From NCBI GenBank assembly GCA_900208305.1, contig OAPG01000003.1:1302001-1366000 (forward strand): DNA of 64,000 nt, written 5' to 3'. The translations under genes were made by a program, and so were the position numbers. The stretch comes from Melanopsichium pennsylvanicum (lineage: Eukaryota; Basidiomycota; Ustilaginomycetes; Ustilaginales). Each line of letters starts with the position of its first letter. Position 1 is the first letter of the stretch. Of the stretch, positions 9,804-21,073 are shown one piece after another. A model generated the notes under the pieces. The model worked only from the letters and a program-made list of their open reading frames with translations, was not told the origin of the DNA and ran no database searches.

Positions 9804-12092
9804 CTACCTTTTTCGACATCTCTTAACCTTATCTGAAGCCGTTTTGATCGCCATGATCTCGTTCAAGAGTTTGAGGGTTGTTACGATCAAAGGGACAAGG
9901 AGTGGAGCGAAGAGAGGCGTATAAACAGCATATTTGTGTTCGTCTGGGAAATAAAGAAGTCCTAACATATCTGGATTGAAAAAAGCCCTATTACTTAATG
10001 AATACGCTTTTTTAATTTGTTCCAATATATCATCCAATGAACTCTTTGATACTTGTCGTTGTCGTTGTCGTTGTTCTTCTTCTGAATCATCATCCTTTAG
10101 AGTAGAAACGGGGTTGAGAAAGGTTTCAAGAATGTCTAAAGCGGCATTTGTATCTGTTTGAACCGCTTCACCAATGCCCAAATTTTCAATCTTTTCCACC
10201 AATCTCGTAATGGCTTGTAAAGTATTAACACTCTCTCTTGCCAATTCGAGGATTCGTCTTTGTTTAAGCATCGAAATTCTAACTTTTCTCCTCCTCCTCC
10301 TCTTTTCCAATTCTTGCCCTCCTTGCTTCTTCCTATCCTTCTCATCATCATCAAGCATAGAAGAATCGGTGGTTAGTCCAAGCAACATCTCAATTTGTTG
10401 AGTAAACAATCCAATCGCCTCTTTCACATCTTGCTCTGGCAAATCTTCGACTCTCGCACCACCCCCTTGTCCATCTAACATATCGGCATTATGTGAAGTA
10501 AGAGCCAACGAAGAAGAAGAAGAAGAAGAAGAAGAATCTGAAAAAGTTGAATGGGGTGCATTCAAAATCACCACTCCACCCCATTGAGGAATCAACCACG
10601 CACCTTTCCTCCCTCCTCGTTCCTTTTCTTGTGCGGCTCCATCAACCACGCCACCGTTGACTAGATCGCGAACATGCAGCGGACTGTGAGACTTGCTAGG
10701 GATGTAGAGCAAGAAATGCAAATCGTGCGTTTGGGAAAGCACATCAAACGGTCGTCCCAATAACATCTCGTCGTCATCCGAACCAGAAGACGAAGACCAA
10801 GAGGAAGAGGTAGGTGGAGGAACGGTAGAAGTGAGTGACCATTCCTCTGAATTGACAAACACTTTGAGATCGTCCCATTCAACAACGTGTCGTTTCGGCA
10901 ACGGGGTTCTGGTTTGTTTGATAACCTTGTGAACTCGAGGAACCTGGACGTTTCTGGTTCGCTTGACTAATACGGTCTTTCGTTGTTTCAGCGTAGGCGT
11001 AAGAAGATGTTCTTTTACCTCGGCCGCTCCTTGTTCCTCCTCTTCTGAAGTGCCACTCCCTCCTACAACAGTGACACTACTGTTTGAGTTTACATCTTGG
11101 TCACCATCGTCATCAATGTCATCCACTTCAACTTCGACCATCTCTTCAACTAACTCGTCCACCATTACTAGCTCCTCCACCTCTCGCTCCACAATTTCCT
11201 CCAGCAACTCTTGCGTCGGTTCAAACTGAAGAGGCGCAAACCACTGCACCTGAGTCTCGACGTGAAAATCGTGCAAACCTTGTAGCTCCCTTATCAATCT
11301 ACCTATCGAACCACCTTTGCTGTCGTCATCATGTGAAGCATTTGCGGTATTTGCAAGGGCATGGATGAGGTGACTATCGTAAGCGGTCGAGTGCGTGATA
11401 TCCTGATTCATGATGGAAAACACTAATCGAATGTGTTTGCTATATTGGATCACTCGCGGATCTTGTTGTGTATCAGAGATGGATGATTCAATCGAGGAAT
11501 CGCCTCGGAGGGAAAGGAGTTCCGCGATCACCGCTGCTGAGATCGTGTGCGGTACCAGAGAAAAAAAATCCTCAGTGACGGTTGCGGTGGTGTTGAAGGT
11601 GGTGCGAGGGATAAAGGCTGTTGGCAGCACATCGTACAGTGTTCCATGCTTGAAATTCGACCATGGAGTGAGGATTCGGATAGCATATGTTCCAGTATCT
11701 GGCTCGAATTCGACTATCCGACCGACCGACGCTATTGAATGTGCATCAACAGCCCACTTGGTACACTCGAAACTCGCCGATCTCGCCATGCTCGCTTTGA
11801 GCTGGAGAGATTGCTCCACAAGCTGCTGAACTTGTTGCAAGACCGACTCGTCACCATGTTGACCCGGTGGAGGTAGGAGGTCAGGATCAATGAGGAGCGT
11901 GAGATGTGTGGCAAAGGTGACGGGACATTTCTCCACAGCTTGCAACGCTTCGACATGAGATGTGGGAAGCGGCAAGCGCTGTATAGTGGTGAGTCGAAGC
12001 CAAGAGGGGATGCTGAGGATGAGTGCTGTCCAGAAGCAAGCGAGGATGAGGATGCGAGTTTGAAGGGATTGATAAGTGAGGGGTGGCGCCAT
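9804..12092 (-). CDS. GPI17: GPI transamidase subunit PIG-S / Gpi17
   Basis: Single-exon protein of 762 aa. An N-terminal membrane helix (ILILACFWTALILSIPSWL, about 13-32) is followed at once by TTIQRLPLPTSHV, the typical PIG-S opening. A long luminal region follows, and a C-terminal helix lies near 725-745 (YTPLFAPLLVPLIVTTL). PIG-S is a non-catalytic subunit of the ER transamidase that attaches GPI anchors to proteins. The protein is longer than the usual 530-600 aa because of acidic (EEEEQ, VEVDDIDDD) and poly-Ser insertions; the poly-Ser run is encoded by a GAA-type repeat at about 10510-10534. It converges with the gene ending at 9573 (230 bp apart) and diverges from the peroxin gene at 12905. 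Confidence 0.9.
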   Translation of the reverse strand: MAPPLTYQSLQTRILILACFWTALILSIPSWLRLTTIQRLPLPTSHVEALQAVEKCPVTFATHLTLLIDPDLLPPPGQHGDESVLQQVQQLVEQSLQLKASMARSASFECTKWAVDAHSIASVGRIVEFEPDTGTYAIRILTPWSNFKHGTLYDVLPTAFIPRTTFNTTATVTEDFFSLVPHTISAAVIAELLSLRGDSSIESSISDTQQDPRVIQYSKHIRLVFSIMNQDITHSTAYDSHLIHALANTANASHDDDSKGGSIGRLIRELQGLHDFHVETQVQWFAPLQFEPTQELLEEIVEREVEELVMVDELVEEMVEVEVDDIDDDGDQDVNSNSSVTVVGGSGTSEEEEQGAAEVKEHLLTPTLKQRKTVLVKRTRNVQVPRVHKVIKQTRTPLPKRHVVEWDDLKVFVNSEEWSLTSTVPPPTSSSWSSSSGSDDDEMLLGRPFDVLSQTHDLHFLLYIPSKSHSPLHVRDLVNGGVVDGAAQEKERGGRKGAWLIPQWGGVVILNAPHSTFSDSSSSSSSSSLALTSHNADMLDGQGGGARVEDLPEQDVKEAIGLFTQQIEMLLGLTTDSSMLDDDEKDRKKQGGQELEKRRRRRKVRISMLKQRRILELARESVNTLQAITRLVEKIENLGIGEAVQTDTNAALDILETFLNPVSTLKDDDSEEEQRQRQRQVSKSSLDDILEQIKKAYSLSNRAFFNPDMLGLLYFPDEHKYAVYTPLFAPLLVPLIVTTLKLLNEIMAIKTASDKVKRCRKR

Positions 12093-12904
12093 GTTGGCAA
12101 CGAAAGGTGAGTAAGGGAAGGTGAGCTGGAAAGAGCTGACTTTGTGCCCTTTTTACGATCACATTCAGCTTCCACAGTTGTCCAAAAGCGTTGCCTTATG
12201 GAAGCTGCCTCGTAGACCCTTGTCGATTGAATCCGACGTTGAATGTTTTAGTTGGTTGGATTGCGTGGTGAAGGGCGCGGAAGAGTGGAACGACAAGAAC
12301 ATGACACTCAGAGATACTAACATTTTTTGGGTGTCACATTATTTTGGGTGGTGAAAGTGCGACACTTTCATCGATTTGTTTTCGCTTAAAATGACAGTTA
12401 CAAACACTCTAACAGGTCTGAATTTTGCCAAATAACTTTTTAAAAAAAAACAAAACCACTCTATATATGAAACGAAAAATGCTCCACTTTTCAACAAAAT
12501 CTCGCTTTCACGCACGCACAGACGTTTGCATCGTGATTGTTTTGGCTGCTTTACTGCCTGAATATACTCTCTAGCTTTGAGAATGCATCGGCGGCTCTTC
12601 CGACGTCACAAGACAAATTAACATTCGCTTCTCTCGTTGACAGTTCTCTCTCTTTCCCCTCGTTCTCTTCTATTTTCTCTTCTGTTTTAGCATGGATCCG
12701 CGGTTGCCTGCCTTCGGTTCCTTTCCCACCACACAAGACCTATCCAGCGTCTAATCTAACCATCCCTCCTTCCTTTTCCCCTCTCCCTCCTTCATCCTAG
12801 TTCATCTTCACCTTCCGACACATTCTTCCCGCCATCTTGACTTTATCCCTCAAGACTTTTGGCGCGCTCAGTGGTGGAAGTAAAACGGATCCCACATCCT
12901 CAAG
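12093..12904. other. Divergent promoter region PIG-S / peroxin
   Basis: About 0.8 kb between two divergent start codons. It is AT-rich in the middle (12430-12480, A-tract and CTATATATG) and strongly pyrimidine-rich over the last 250 bp before the peroxin ATG, probably its core promoter and leader. No gene is supported here. Confidence 0.55.
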
Positions 12905-15160
12905 ATGTCGACCACCACTACTCCCGTCAACAAGGACAAGCATGCCAAATCTACCACTTCACCATCTTCCATCGTAACTAATGCCTCTCGCATTCCTTCC
13001 TCCACGTATTCTTTCGCAACCTCGCTTTCGTCAAGCTTCGAGCCTCTCAGCTCCTCCCAGATCCTCGAACGAGTGCCTAGCCCAGTCATTCGCTTAACCG
13101 CCGCGTTGGCTCCCGTCATCCATGCGTTTCATCGATTCATCCGACTGGCTACATGGACCGGAGGCAAGGGTTCCAACTCTTCCTCGATGCTTCTCTTGGT
13201 CTCATTTTGGCTCACTTGCGCTTTTGGCTACGAACTTGTACGATATGCACCCCAACTTATCCTTCTCGCATGGATCGGTTATGCTGGAATTCGAAGGCAG
13301 CTTACTTTCGCTAAACCCAGGCTCCACTCTCCCGCAAAACTCATCGAAAAGCATGACCTCGTGTCTGCTGCCACCATCAACGCCACCCTCTTGGAGTTGT
13401 CTGAATTGGCAGACTTTTTCTCGAGCCTAAGGAAAAACGTTGTGGTGCCCGCGGTGCAGTTGATTTCATGGGATCCAAGCCCAACGAGTACCAAAGCCGT
13501 GGCTGCCTTTTTGATCCTGACTTGGCCGCTGTGGTTGCTGGCTTTCCTACCTTTGCGAGAATCAGGTTTTCCCAGCCTTGTCTTGCCCGTCTCCGGTGCT
13601 GGTATCCTGGCCTCCTTGACAGGATGCACACAATTCCTTTGGCACACCTTGTTTAGGCTCATCGGACCGCAACATGTTGAAACCTTGCATTCCAAAGCCG
13701 CGCCACTTTATACACAGTACCACCACCTCTCAGCATTCCTCGTCAAGACTCCCATCCCGATCATCTACGCTCACATTACAGCCATCGCTGGTAAGGTCAA
13801 GTGGGAGCAATGGACCGACTTCAACCTCACCCTTCTCCCTCCATATCCCATTGGCGCACTCACGGTCCGCAGCCTCGTCTGCTTTGTCGGCACGCTCGGG
13901 TTGACATGGTGCAGTCCATGGTGCAGCCTGTTTCGTCAGGCTGTGTGGAAGAGTGCAACCATCCGCAGGGTGGTCAGGGGTACCGGTCGCATGCTCAGCG
14001 GTCAGCTTAGCCCCAGAGAGGCATATGGAAAAGGCAATCTCGACGACGAATGGGCTCATGGTCTTTACCACGAGGATGGGTCTGAGATCATTTCATCGAC
14101 CACCAGCACATCCAATGACGTTACCACCAAGTCGAAAGACAGCAAGTCCAACAAGCTGAAAACACAGGAAAAAGAAGGCAAAGTGGTTCGACACGAGGAT
14201 GTGGTGTACCAATTCTCCATCTTTGAAAACCAACGTTGGTGGGTGGGTCTGGATTGGACCGCCGCTCTCTTGCCGCAAGAACGTCCATCTTGGTGCGATG
14301 AATCCAACAACCCGGTTTCGCCACCTTCGTCCTTCTCTCTACCCGCAACTAAGATCATGCTCACCCCAGCGCCCACGTCTTCCGATCCGAAAGCGTTCAC
14401 GAGGAGGACCATCAAGTGGCAGTGGGTGGATCCAGAGTGGTCGATTGCGGGTGTCTCCTCTCATGGCTACTATCCTAGTTCGACCGTGTACAAGGGGAGT
14501 TCAAAAGATGCGGCGATCAAGAGTGCCGTTGCGGTCGGCGACAAAGATGCGCTCGCGGCTGCTAAACAGGGTTACTTAGGTGATGCGTTGAACAGGATCC
14601 GAGCCAGGACTTCTGGTGGCGGTGGTGGAGGGGCTACCATGGACGAAGCAGGTGAAAATGATACGTTAAGTGATGTGGGTACTACTGCGCATAGGGTTGT
14701 GGTTGGAGAGGATGAGGAGGAGGAGTGGGATGTGGATCCAGAAGGTTGGCAGTATGGAGACAATGCTTGGGACAAGATGTCCAAGAAGAGTGGAATGGGC
14801 AGGTATACCAGGAGAAGAAAGTGGGTACGACGTGCCATGTTGCTCGAAGTCGTAGAGTATGGTATTCACGGTCCGAGTCCTGCTAGTCCTTTGTCTTCGA
14901 GCAACAGCATCAAGAGTTTTAGTAAGAGCAAGGAGGACGAGGGAGGAGAAAGCGAGTCGGAGGATACGAAGGTGGATGGAGTGGATTCGAGCGTGTTGCC
15001 CAAGTTGGATACGGATGTGGCGGCGGCGAGTACGACTGAGATAGTGACGAAGTTGGGTGGGGAGAGGGGGTCGGGACCCTCTTCGCCAGATTCAGCAGCG
15101 GCGACTGCTCAGGATAAGAGGTTGAGCGTCTCTGATCGTCTCGCAAAGGCTGCGTCGTAG
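12905..15160 (+). CDS. Dysferlin-domain peroxin, Pex23/Pex24/Pex30 family
   Basis: Single-exon, 751 aa. Hydrophobic helices lie in the N-terminal half (about 76-125 and 190-260), including a reticulon-like hairpin region. The C-terminal half carries the two parts of a dysferlin domain. DysF-N begins near residue 435 (FSIFENQRWWVGLDW ... ERPSW). DysF-C begins near 613 (GWQYGDNAWD ... YTRRRKWVRRA), with the family's Trp and Arg-rich signature. Proteins of this family sit in the ER or peroxisome membrane and control peroxisome number and ER-peroxisome contacts. An inserted Gly-rich and acidic loop separates the two halves, and the tail is Ser-rich. Which yeast paralogue (Pex23/24/28-32) it matches cannot be settled by eye. 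Confidence 0.87.
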   Translation: MSTTTTPVNKDKHAKSTTSPSSIVTNASRIPSSTYSFATSLSSSFEPLSSSQILERVPSPVIRLTAALAPVIHAFHRFIRLATWTGGKGSNSSSMLLLVSFWLTCAFGYELVRYAPQLILLAWIGYAGIRRQLTFAKPRLHSPAKLIEKHDLVSAATINATLLELSELADFFSSLRKNVVVPAVQLISWDPSPTSTKAVAAFLILTWPLWLLAFLPLRESGFPSLVLPVSGAGILASLTGCTQFLWHTLFRLIGPQHVETLHSKAAPLYTQYHHLSAFLVKTPIPIIYAHITAIAGKVKWEQWTDFNLTLLPPYPIGALTVRSLVCFVGTLGLTWCSPWCSLFRQAVWKSATIRRVVRGTGRMLSGQLSPREAYGKGNLDDEWAHGLYHEDGSEIISSTTSTSNDVTTKSKDSKSNKLKTQEKEGKVVRHEDVVYQFSIFENQRWWVGLDWTAALLPQERPSWCDESNNPVSPPSSFSLPATKIMLTPAPTSSDPKAFTRRTIKWQWVDPEWSIAGVSSHGYYPSSTVYKGSSKDAAIKSAVAVGDKDALAAAKQGYLGDALNRIRARTSGGGGGGATMDEAGENDTLSDVGTTAHRVVVGEDEEEEWDVDPEGWQYGDNAWDKMSKKSGMGRYTRRRKWVRRAMLLEVVEYGIHGPSPASPLSSSNSIKSFSKSKEDEGGESESEDTKVDGVDSSVLPKLDTDVAAASTTEIVTKLGGERGSGPSSPDSAAATAQDKRLSVSDRLAKAAS

Positions 15161-15531
15161 ATTCACCACTCACACACATGCACAAATACACAGGCAATCT
15201 GTACGATTGTATACACTACGTGTCTTTGCTTTTGCTGAAAGGCGGTGCCGATGAATGCGAGGACAATTTTAAATCTCACTTTTTTTTCTTCCCTTTCTTT
15301 TTGAGCATAATCTTGCGTGCACCACTGACTTATGAGGGTGAGCCGAAAACTTTACTCTTTCACAGACGGCACACACGCACACACACACTCTCTTTCCTCT
15401 GGAATCCCGCGGTGGTGTCGGATACATTGCTTCTAACCTATCTTATGCATTGCCCGACGAAATGAGAAGACTTAACTATCGCAGTACACAGATGATAATT
15501 TTTTTTTTATATGTACTTTGTGCGGTTTGTG
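15161..15531. other. Convergent 3' spacer
   Basis: A 371-bp spacer between the convergent peroxin and ATP12 genes. It contains CACACACGCACACACAC and T-tracts typical of 3' flanks. Nothing coding is supported. Confidence 0.6.
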
Positions 15532-16549
15532 CTAGGTCGAGTTCCTAACGGTAGCGATAGCGACACTACCCAAAGTTCTTCTCATTTCTGCTTGATCAAC
15601 GTCGTGTGAATCCTCCACTTTTCCCCATCTATTGATTTGACTTTGGACTTCTACCTCTGCTGCTTCTGCTGCTTGTTTAACGTTGAAATGTCCACTTACC
15701 AAACCGATTGAGATTAAAAACGATTTGGTTAGCAAAACACTTCGTTCAAAAGCGGCCAAATCAAAATGATCCAATTTCGAAAGATGGTCGGAAAAAATAG
15801 AAACAGTTCCCGGTGGATGAGATCCACCGAGAAGACCGGTGAATGGAACGATCGAGGTGGAAAATGTCGCATTGATGTGCGAAAGAAGTGGATCCCAGTG
15901 TTGTGTTTGAAGTTCGACTAACGATGTTGGTTGAGATTCTTGGAAGCTATTTTACGCCCAGGACAGAATATGAAAGACGACGAATAGTGTTGAGAGTTTC
16001 AAGCGTGAGAAAGATACATGACCAAAATTGAATCCACTACGCCATTTGTTGGTCAACTAGGCGAAGGCTCGAGTAGAAATAGGAGAGGGGGAAGGGAGCA
16101 AAAACATACCAGATCGTCTCATTTTCTAAATACCGCAAAAGATCCCCCTGAATACCTTGTCTTTCCAACTTATCCTTACATCCTTCCAACGCCCTCGCAG
16201 CCAAACTGGTGAGTGGTAGCGTATGCGGTTTCAACGTCTGTTCCTGTTCACTCCACTCTTGAGCAATACACGTCGCCAACAATTCCCTCTCTTTTGGAAT
16301 CACGATGGTCTGACCAGAAGGTGTGCGGATAGCACGAGAGTCGAGCAGGATGGTGAATCCATCAATAGAAGATGAGGGTGGGGCAAGGGTGACGGTTTTC
16401 CAAAATCGACTCTTTAGGCGTTCAGCTCGGTTGAGTGCAGCTTCCTCCAAACGGGCACAACTGGTGCTGAAGCAGCGAGATGAAGGCACAAGGTTGGAGG
16501 GATGGGAGATACCGCGGATGCCCAGACTTGCCGACCTAAAAGCGAGCAT
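15532..16549 (-). CDS. ATP12: F1-ATPase assembly chaperone ATP12
   Basis: Two exons, 16549-16110 and 15946-15532, with a 163-bp intron (donor GTATGT, acceptor TAG), join to 284 aa. The join restores the family motif ENETIC-FQESQPTSLVELQ-HWDPLL across the splice, which fixes the boundary. The N-terminus is Arg/Ser-rich like a mitochondrial presequence. FWKTVTLAP, GFTILLDSRAIRTPSG and AQEWSEQ are hallmark ATP12 motifs. ATP12 binds free F1 alpha subunit in the mitochondrial matrix so that the alpha3-beta3 hexamer can form. Length and motif order are normal for the family. Confidence 0.94.
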
Positions 16550-16893
16550 ATTTAATGAAAGTTCGATATATGTGACGATGAAGAAGAAGATGAGGAGGTA
16601 GGAAGAGGACCCTCGTGCAAAGAGCAGCTTTCTTCTTCGTCGGCCGCCCCATTGCCGAGTTCCGACTTTGATTGAACTATTTTCAACAATTTAACAAAAA
16701 GTGATGGATCTTTTGTACCTCACCGCGAAAAGCACTGTTCAGCTTCCTCTGTGGATAATATTACTGTAGCTAGATCCCCCATCACATGCTGAGCACACTC
16801 CTCTTGAAAGACTTCGAATATCAGGCAAAGAAAACACATTTCGTTGTACTTGAATTATGGGCATACCAATTCCAAACAGCCTCATACAGCCTA

Positions 16894-19800
16894 CTACACG
16901 AAAGAAACCGCATCAATGCCCCAACACCTCCTAACCATTACTATGGCCAAGAGCTCCTTGATCAGCTCCTCGAGCAGTATTGTGTTATCCAGCACACTTG
17001 ACAAGCTTGCTTTCCCCACATCCTTCTTCCTGTCACTCGTCGGCGCAGGTCGCCATTCCTCTGCACCAGATGCTAGTTGGGTCTTGACAACCACCGCAGC
17101 TGTTTCCCGAAAGTGTTCTGCATAAGGGTTAATGGTTGATGCCGAGACTTTCCTGTCCCCTGCACCTGAAGCAGCGTCGGCAGCAGCACCGTCTGTCAAA
17201 GCAGAGGCTTCTCCAAGATGCGACGGAGTTCGGCTTGGACGTCCACCAAAGAGACGAGCTAGGGCACTACCTCGATTTGCCGCAGGTTCGTTTTCCGGTC
17301 TCGGTAAAGAGGATGGAGGCGGGGAAACTGCTGGCAAAGAGGATCGTCTGTCTTCAATTACGCCATAGTCCCTTTGAGCTGCTCTGATGCTTTGGTTCGT
17401 TTGCATTCGACTGACAGATCCATTGTGCGGCGCCATGCGAGGGAGCGTGATGCACGGCGCAAGAACATCTGATGTTCCCGATTTATCCTCCTCAATGCTA
17501 GGATCGACCATGGTTAGAGCGGCAGAAAGATCCTCCGTGAGAATCAGACTCCTTCTCCTCTCTGCCAGATATCTATCAAAGTCAGGTACAGAATCCCGGT
17601 AAGCTGCCACCTGGTGTACCAATCCACTCAGCAACTGCAACAATCCCGGCTCCTCGCTCTGGTCCTTTGTTGAATGCGTGAGCCAACCCCGCAAGCTCCT
17701 CACCGGACTTGCTGCTAGAGCAGACAGTATGCCGCTTGCCGCAAGGTTCACTTCGACCGGTTGGGAAAACAATCCGGCCAGCTCAGCAAAAAGCTGCTGC
17801 ACAAATGGATCGTTTTGCAACAAAGGGATTTGATCACCTCCAAAATCAAGGGCAACCGAAAAGGTACTGTCGTGACGCAATGCTTGTTCCGCATCGACCA
17901 GGTAGTTGCTCAGCGAAGCTTGCACGGTATCGCTGCTCCTTGTGGAACCAAACGAGGAAAGAAGGGATGAGAGGTGATCAATTTCTCGAAAATGCAGATC
18001 GACTTTACTGCATGCCGAGGTGTCTTCTGGCTCCAGGTTCGGGCTATGCGGAGACCAGTCGTCAAAGACCGGTGCTATGATGATGGCTTTGCGAGGTACG
18101 AGTTGAAGCAGACCATCACATGCGCGGAAGCCATGACACACGACAAGACTTCGTGCAAGTCGAAGCGCGGCCACTCGGGTGGCGGGGCGTTTTGTGGTTT
18201 CGAGACTGTCGAGAATGAGGTCCTTGACGCTGTACCGATCGGCTTGGTCGACAGGAACATCGATATCGTATCCGTCCCCTTCTGCGGTGAAACCACTCAT
18301 GTTGCCTGGAAGCAGAAAGTCCAGAGCTACATTAGTCAAGACGTGGCCGCTGCGAAGGACGATGACCATGATATCAAGATAGTTGAGAACAGCAGCTGAG
18401 CTTCCGTCGAAATCGCTGCTTTCCATGAGAGAGGGGTACACGACGTTGCGGATAAAAGTATCTCGTATGGCGATTGCGATCGCACGAGCGAGCTTGCGGA
18501 TCATCGGATCCAGATCAGGCGTTGTGGTCGGCGACGGAGGCACCTCTTGCGAAACCTTCTCATCCATGTAATCCGAGGAAGAAGACAACGCGGCAGAGGC
18601 ATCTTGGGTAAGATGCTTCGAAGCCAGCCAGAGCGAGTCGAGCAAATCTTGACAGAACTCGAGCAGGTCCACGAGCAGTCGCAGTTGCACTTGCAGCTCT
18701 GCATCATCGCTTTGCGTAGCAGATGCCAGGGCTTCCGAAGCGATGTTGGAGGCTTCGGACGCAGAGCTGCTTGCCAACGTGATGGTAGCGCGTTCGCCTT
18801 TGGGCAGAGAGTTGGTGTCTATGCGTATGGGGTCATATCGTGGAACAGGTCGAATACGCGATGGCAGCAGACCATACGCGGCTCCTAGCCCTGCGCCGAG
18901 CACATCCGCAAAGTCGGAATGGGCGATAAAGACAGCAAGCGAGCGACGAATGTCTTCTGTACCGAACGACACGCGCTTTGGGGCCTTTCTTGCTTTCGCG
19001 CCTTGGGAACTGCCTTTATTCGCAGGCTGTACTCCCTCAAGAGATATGAGGAACAGCAAGCCTGCTCGAGCGAGCTCACCGATGCGACCCTCACGGTGAA
19101 CGAACTTGAGCAGGTATGAGAAGAGAGGGAAGCGCAAACGCCGTTTCGACTGCTTCCGAGATGCGTACGCTGTGGATGGCTGGATGGTGGCTGTGGAATC
19201 CACAGATCCTGCGGGCGATGGTGAGCGTTGATGAAGGGCATCCGATTCCAAGACTTCATTGACGGGGCAGGAGCTGTGGTGAAGTATATGCTTCGGTGTC
19301 AAGTCGTTGAAAAGCTCGCCGCTGATGATGATGGAGCCGTCCTTCAGGCTGCGCGCATCTTCCGAGCTGTGCGCAACTTCGATCGGCTCATCTGTGAAAA
19401 AGATCTGAAGTAGTTCTGGCGTGTTGCGAACCCGACTTGCAATGTGACACATGAGATCGACCAAATCCTCTTCGTAGTCTGTGTTTTGAGTGACAGTTGC
19501 AGGTTCATTTGAAGCGCTTGCATCGAACGAGTCGTCATCGAGTTGAAAGCGCGTCGCATCCTCGTCGAGATACAGCTGAATGAGTTGAGAGATGGGCTTG
19601 TTGGCAGCTTGTCTTGACAGAAACTTTTCATCGAGCAGGATAATGAGATCTTTGAGTGCACGGATGGTCTCGCCACGAATACCCTTTGGTCGATCGTCTA
19701 CAGAGAGGTGGACGAGCTCTGTGAGAATATCGTATTTGAGAAGATATTCCATACATGGGCCTGTGTGACCATGATTGCTGCGGTTGCTTTCGAACACAAG

Positions 19801-20040
19801 CGCGTCGATGATGCGCTGAAGACGGCGTGGAACGTCGGATCGTGCTACTCCAAAGAAGAGCGCTCGTTCGTCTGGGTTGTGCAGCTCAGCTTGAACAGCC
19901 AGCCAATCTGCATGAAAGACATCAACGCTGCCCACAGGATGAAGGGAGGGCTTTTTGCGTAGACGAGGTGAGCTGGTGATACCAGCAGCTGCTTTGGCTG
20001 GAGTGGTGACCAGACCCGAGAGTCGGCTCAGGTACTCCAT
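16894..20040 (-). CDS. FHIP / RAI16-like FTS-Hook-interacting protein
   Basis: Single-exon protein of 1048 aa. The N-terminal third carries the FHIP signature (WLAVQAELHNPD, TGPCMEYLLKYDILTELVHLS, GIRGETIRALKDLI), followed by an alpha-helical body. Near the C-terminus is the family's second conserved block (LSSVLDNTILLEELIKELLAI). FHIP joins FTS and Hook into the FHF complex, which links cargo such as early endosomes to dynein; in filamentous fungi the complex is needed for early-endosome transport. A Ser/Pro-rich loop precedes the last block. It diverges from the NDUFA2 gene over 504 bp. The family call is strong; the cargo is inferred. Confidence 0.88.
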   Translation of the reverse strand: MEYLSRLSGLVTTPAKAAAGITSSPRLRKKPSLHPVGSVDVFHADWLAVQAELHNPDERALFFGVARSDVPRRLQRIIDALVFESNRSNHGHTGPCMEYLLKYDILTELVHLSVDDRPKGIRGETIRALKDLIILLDEKFLSRQAANKPISQLIQLYLDEDATRFQLDDDSFDASASNEPATVTQNTDYEEDLVDLMCHIASRVRNTPELLQIFFTDEPIEVAHSSEDARSLKDGSIIISGELFNDLTPKHILHHSSCPVNEVLESDALHQRSPSPAGSVDSTATIQPSTAYASRKQSKRRLRFPLFSYLLKFVHREGRIGELARAGLLFLISLEGVQPANKGSSQGAKARKAPKRVSFGTEDIRRSLAVFIAHSDFADVLGAGLGAAYGLLPSRIRPVPRYDPIRIDTNSLPKGERATITLASSSASEASNIASEALASATQSDDAELQVQLRLLVDLLEFCQDLLDSLWLASKHLTQDASAALSSSSDYMDEKVSQEVPPSPTTTPDLDPMIRKLARAIAIAIRDTFIRNVVYPSLMESSDFDGSSAAVLNYLDIMVIVLRSGHVLTNVALDFLLPGNMSGFTAEGDGYDIDVPVDQADRYSVKDLILDSLETTKRPATRVAALRLARSLVVCHGFRACDGLLQLVPRKAIIIAPVFDDWSPHSPNLEPEDTSACSKVDLHFREIDHLSSLLSSFGSTRSSDTVQASLSNYLVDAEQALRHDSTFSVALDFGGDQIPLLQNDPFVQQLFAELAGLFSQPVEVNLAASGILSALAASPVRSLRGWLTHSTKDQSEEPGLLQLLSGLVHQVAAYRDSVPDFDRYLAERRRSLILTEDLSAALTMVDPSIEEDKSGTSDVLAPCITLPRMAPHNGSVSRMQTNQSIRAAQRDYGVIEDRRSSLPAVSPPPSSLPRPENEPAANRGSALARLFGGRPSRTPSHLGEASALTDGAAADAASGAGDRKVSASTINPYAEHFRETAAVVVKTQLASGAEEWRPAPTSDRKKDVGKASLSSVLDNTILLEELIKELLAIVMVRRCWGIDAVSFV

Positions 20041-20199
20041 GTTGAGGCCGCGGTGGGCGCACAGGCTTCAGGAGCTGCCATGCAATGATTATCTGGCGGG
20101 TGTTTTTACGGGAAGAGCAACACGTTTGTGGCAGAAATTCTGATGATGGTGGCATGTGTCGAGGTGTCATATGGACAAAGTGACACAAGCATGAAGCGA

Positions 20200-20200
20200 C

Positions 20201-20239
<39 letters not shown>
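20200..20239 (+). repeat. (CA)n dinucleotide repeat
   Basis: CA repeat with CATA interruptions at its left edge, in the 504-bp divergent promoter shared by the FHIP and NDUFA2 genes. Confidence 0.92.
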
Positions 20240-20544
20240 AGACATGCACATGCATACCACTCTGCTCTCACAGCTGTTTCAACAAAGTGTTGGTTCCAGT
20301 TTAGGCTGGCCATTTTTTACTACCATGTTAGAGTTAAAATACACCGCTAAGCTTGACGGCTTTTTCTCAACTTGCTTACAAATGATTGCAAAGCAGAACT
20401 TCGCAAAGTTGAAAGGATTTAGAAATGCATTCCAACATTCATCTGCATAAAGCTCACCCTCCCTGTACAGTAGATTTACTATCAGTTTAACTGTACATTC
20501 TTGCATCCTGTCTACCATCCATCGATCAACTTCAAACTCACACA

Positions 20545-21073
20545 ATGTCCAACACATTGACCAGAGCTCTCCCAAAGGCGCTCAAGGAAGTCCGTCTTCA
20601 TCTCTGCCAGACCGGCCAGGCTTCCGCAGGAGCAAGGTAAGTTGTGGTCCCATGAAAGAACAAATGTCAACAGTCAAGATCATAGAACAAGCGCTGATCC
20701 CCTTTTTGTTGTCCTCGTGCTACTCTGATGTAATAAAACTCGGTCTCTTCACGCATCAGAAAGTTCCTCGAGACCAACTACAAGCCTATCAAGCAGTCCA
20801 ATCCCGACCTCCCTTTCCTTGTTCGAGAAGCTAGTGGCACCCCTGCCCGTGCCTTTGCTCGTTTCGGTAAGTGACGTTCTGTTGCACTTCACTGCTCGAT
20901 CTACAGGGTTATTTCACACGATCACGATTGCTAATCTTCTTTCTTATGTCGACGCGCATGGACATCCTTTCTGCAATACAGAACGAGGCGTCGAGAAGCA
21001 TATTGAGCTTGACGGTCTTAGCTCCGCCGATGTCGAGAAAAAGTTTGGCGAGCTTCTTTCGTCTCAAGCATAG
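20545..21073 (+). CDS. NADH:ubiquinone oxidoreductase B8 subunit (NDUFA2 homologue)
   Basis: Three exons, 20545-20636, 20760-20866 and 20982-21073, with introns of 123 and 115 bp (both donors GTAAGT, acceptors CAG), give 96 aa. The product reads MSNTLTRALPKALKEVRLHL, then CQTG-ASAGAR, a KFLETNYKPIKQSNPDLPFLVRE-type core and a C-terminal helix. This is the CI-B8/L51-S25 thioredoxin-like fold of the small peripheral-arm subunit of complex I. The length is typical (about 95-100 aa). It acts in the mitochondrial inner membrane complex on the matrix side. Phases match at both joins. Confidence 0.93.
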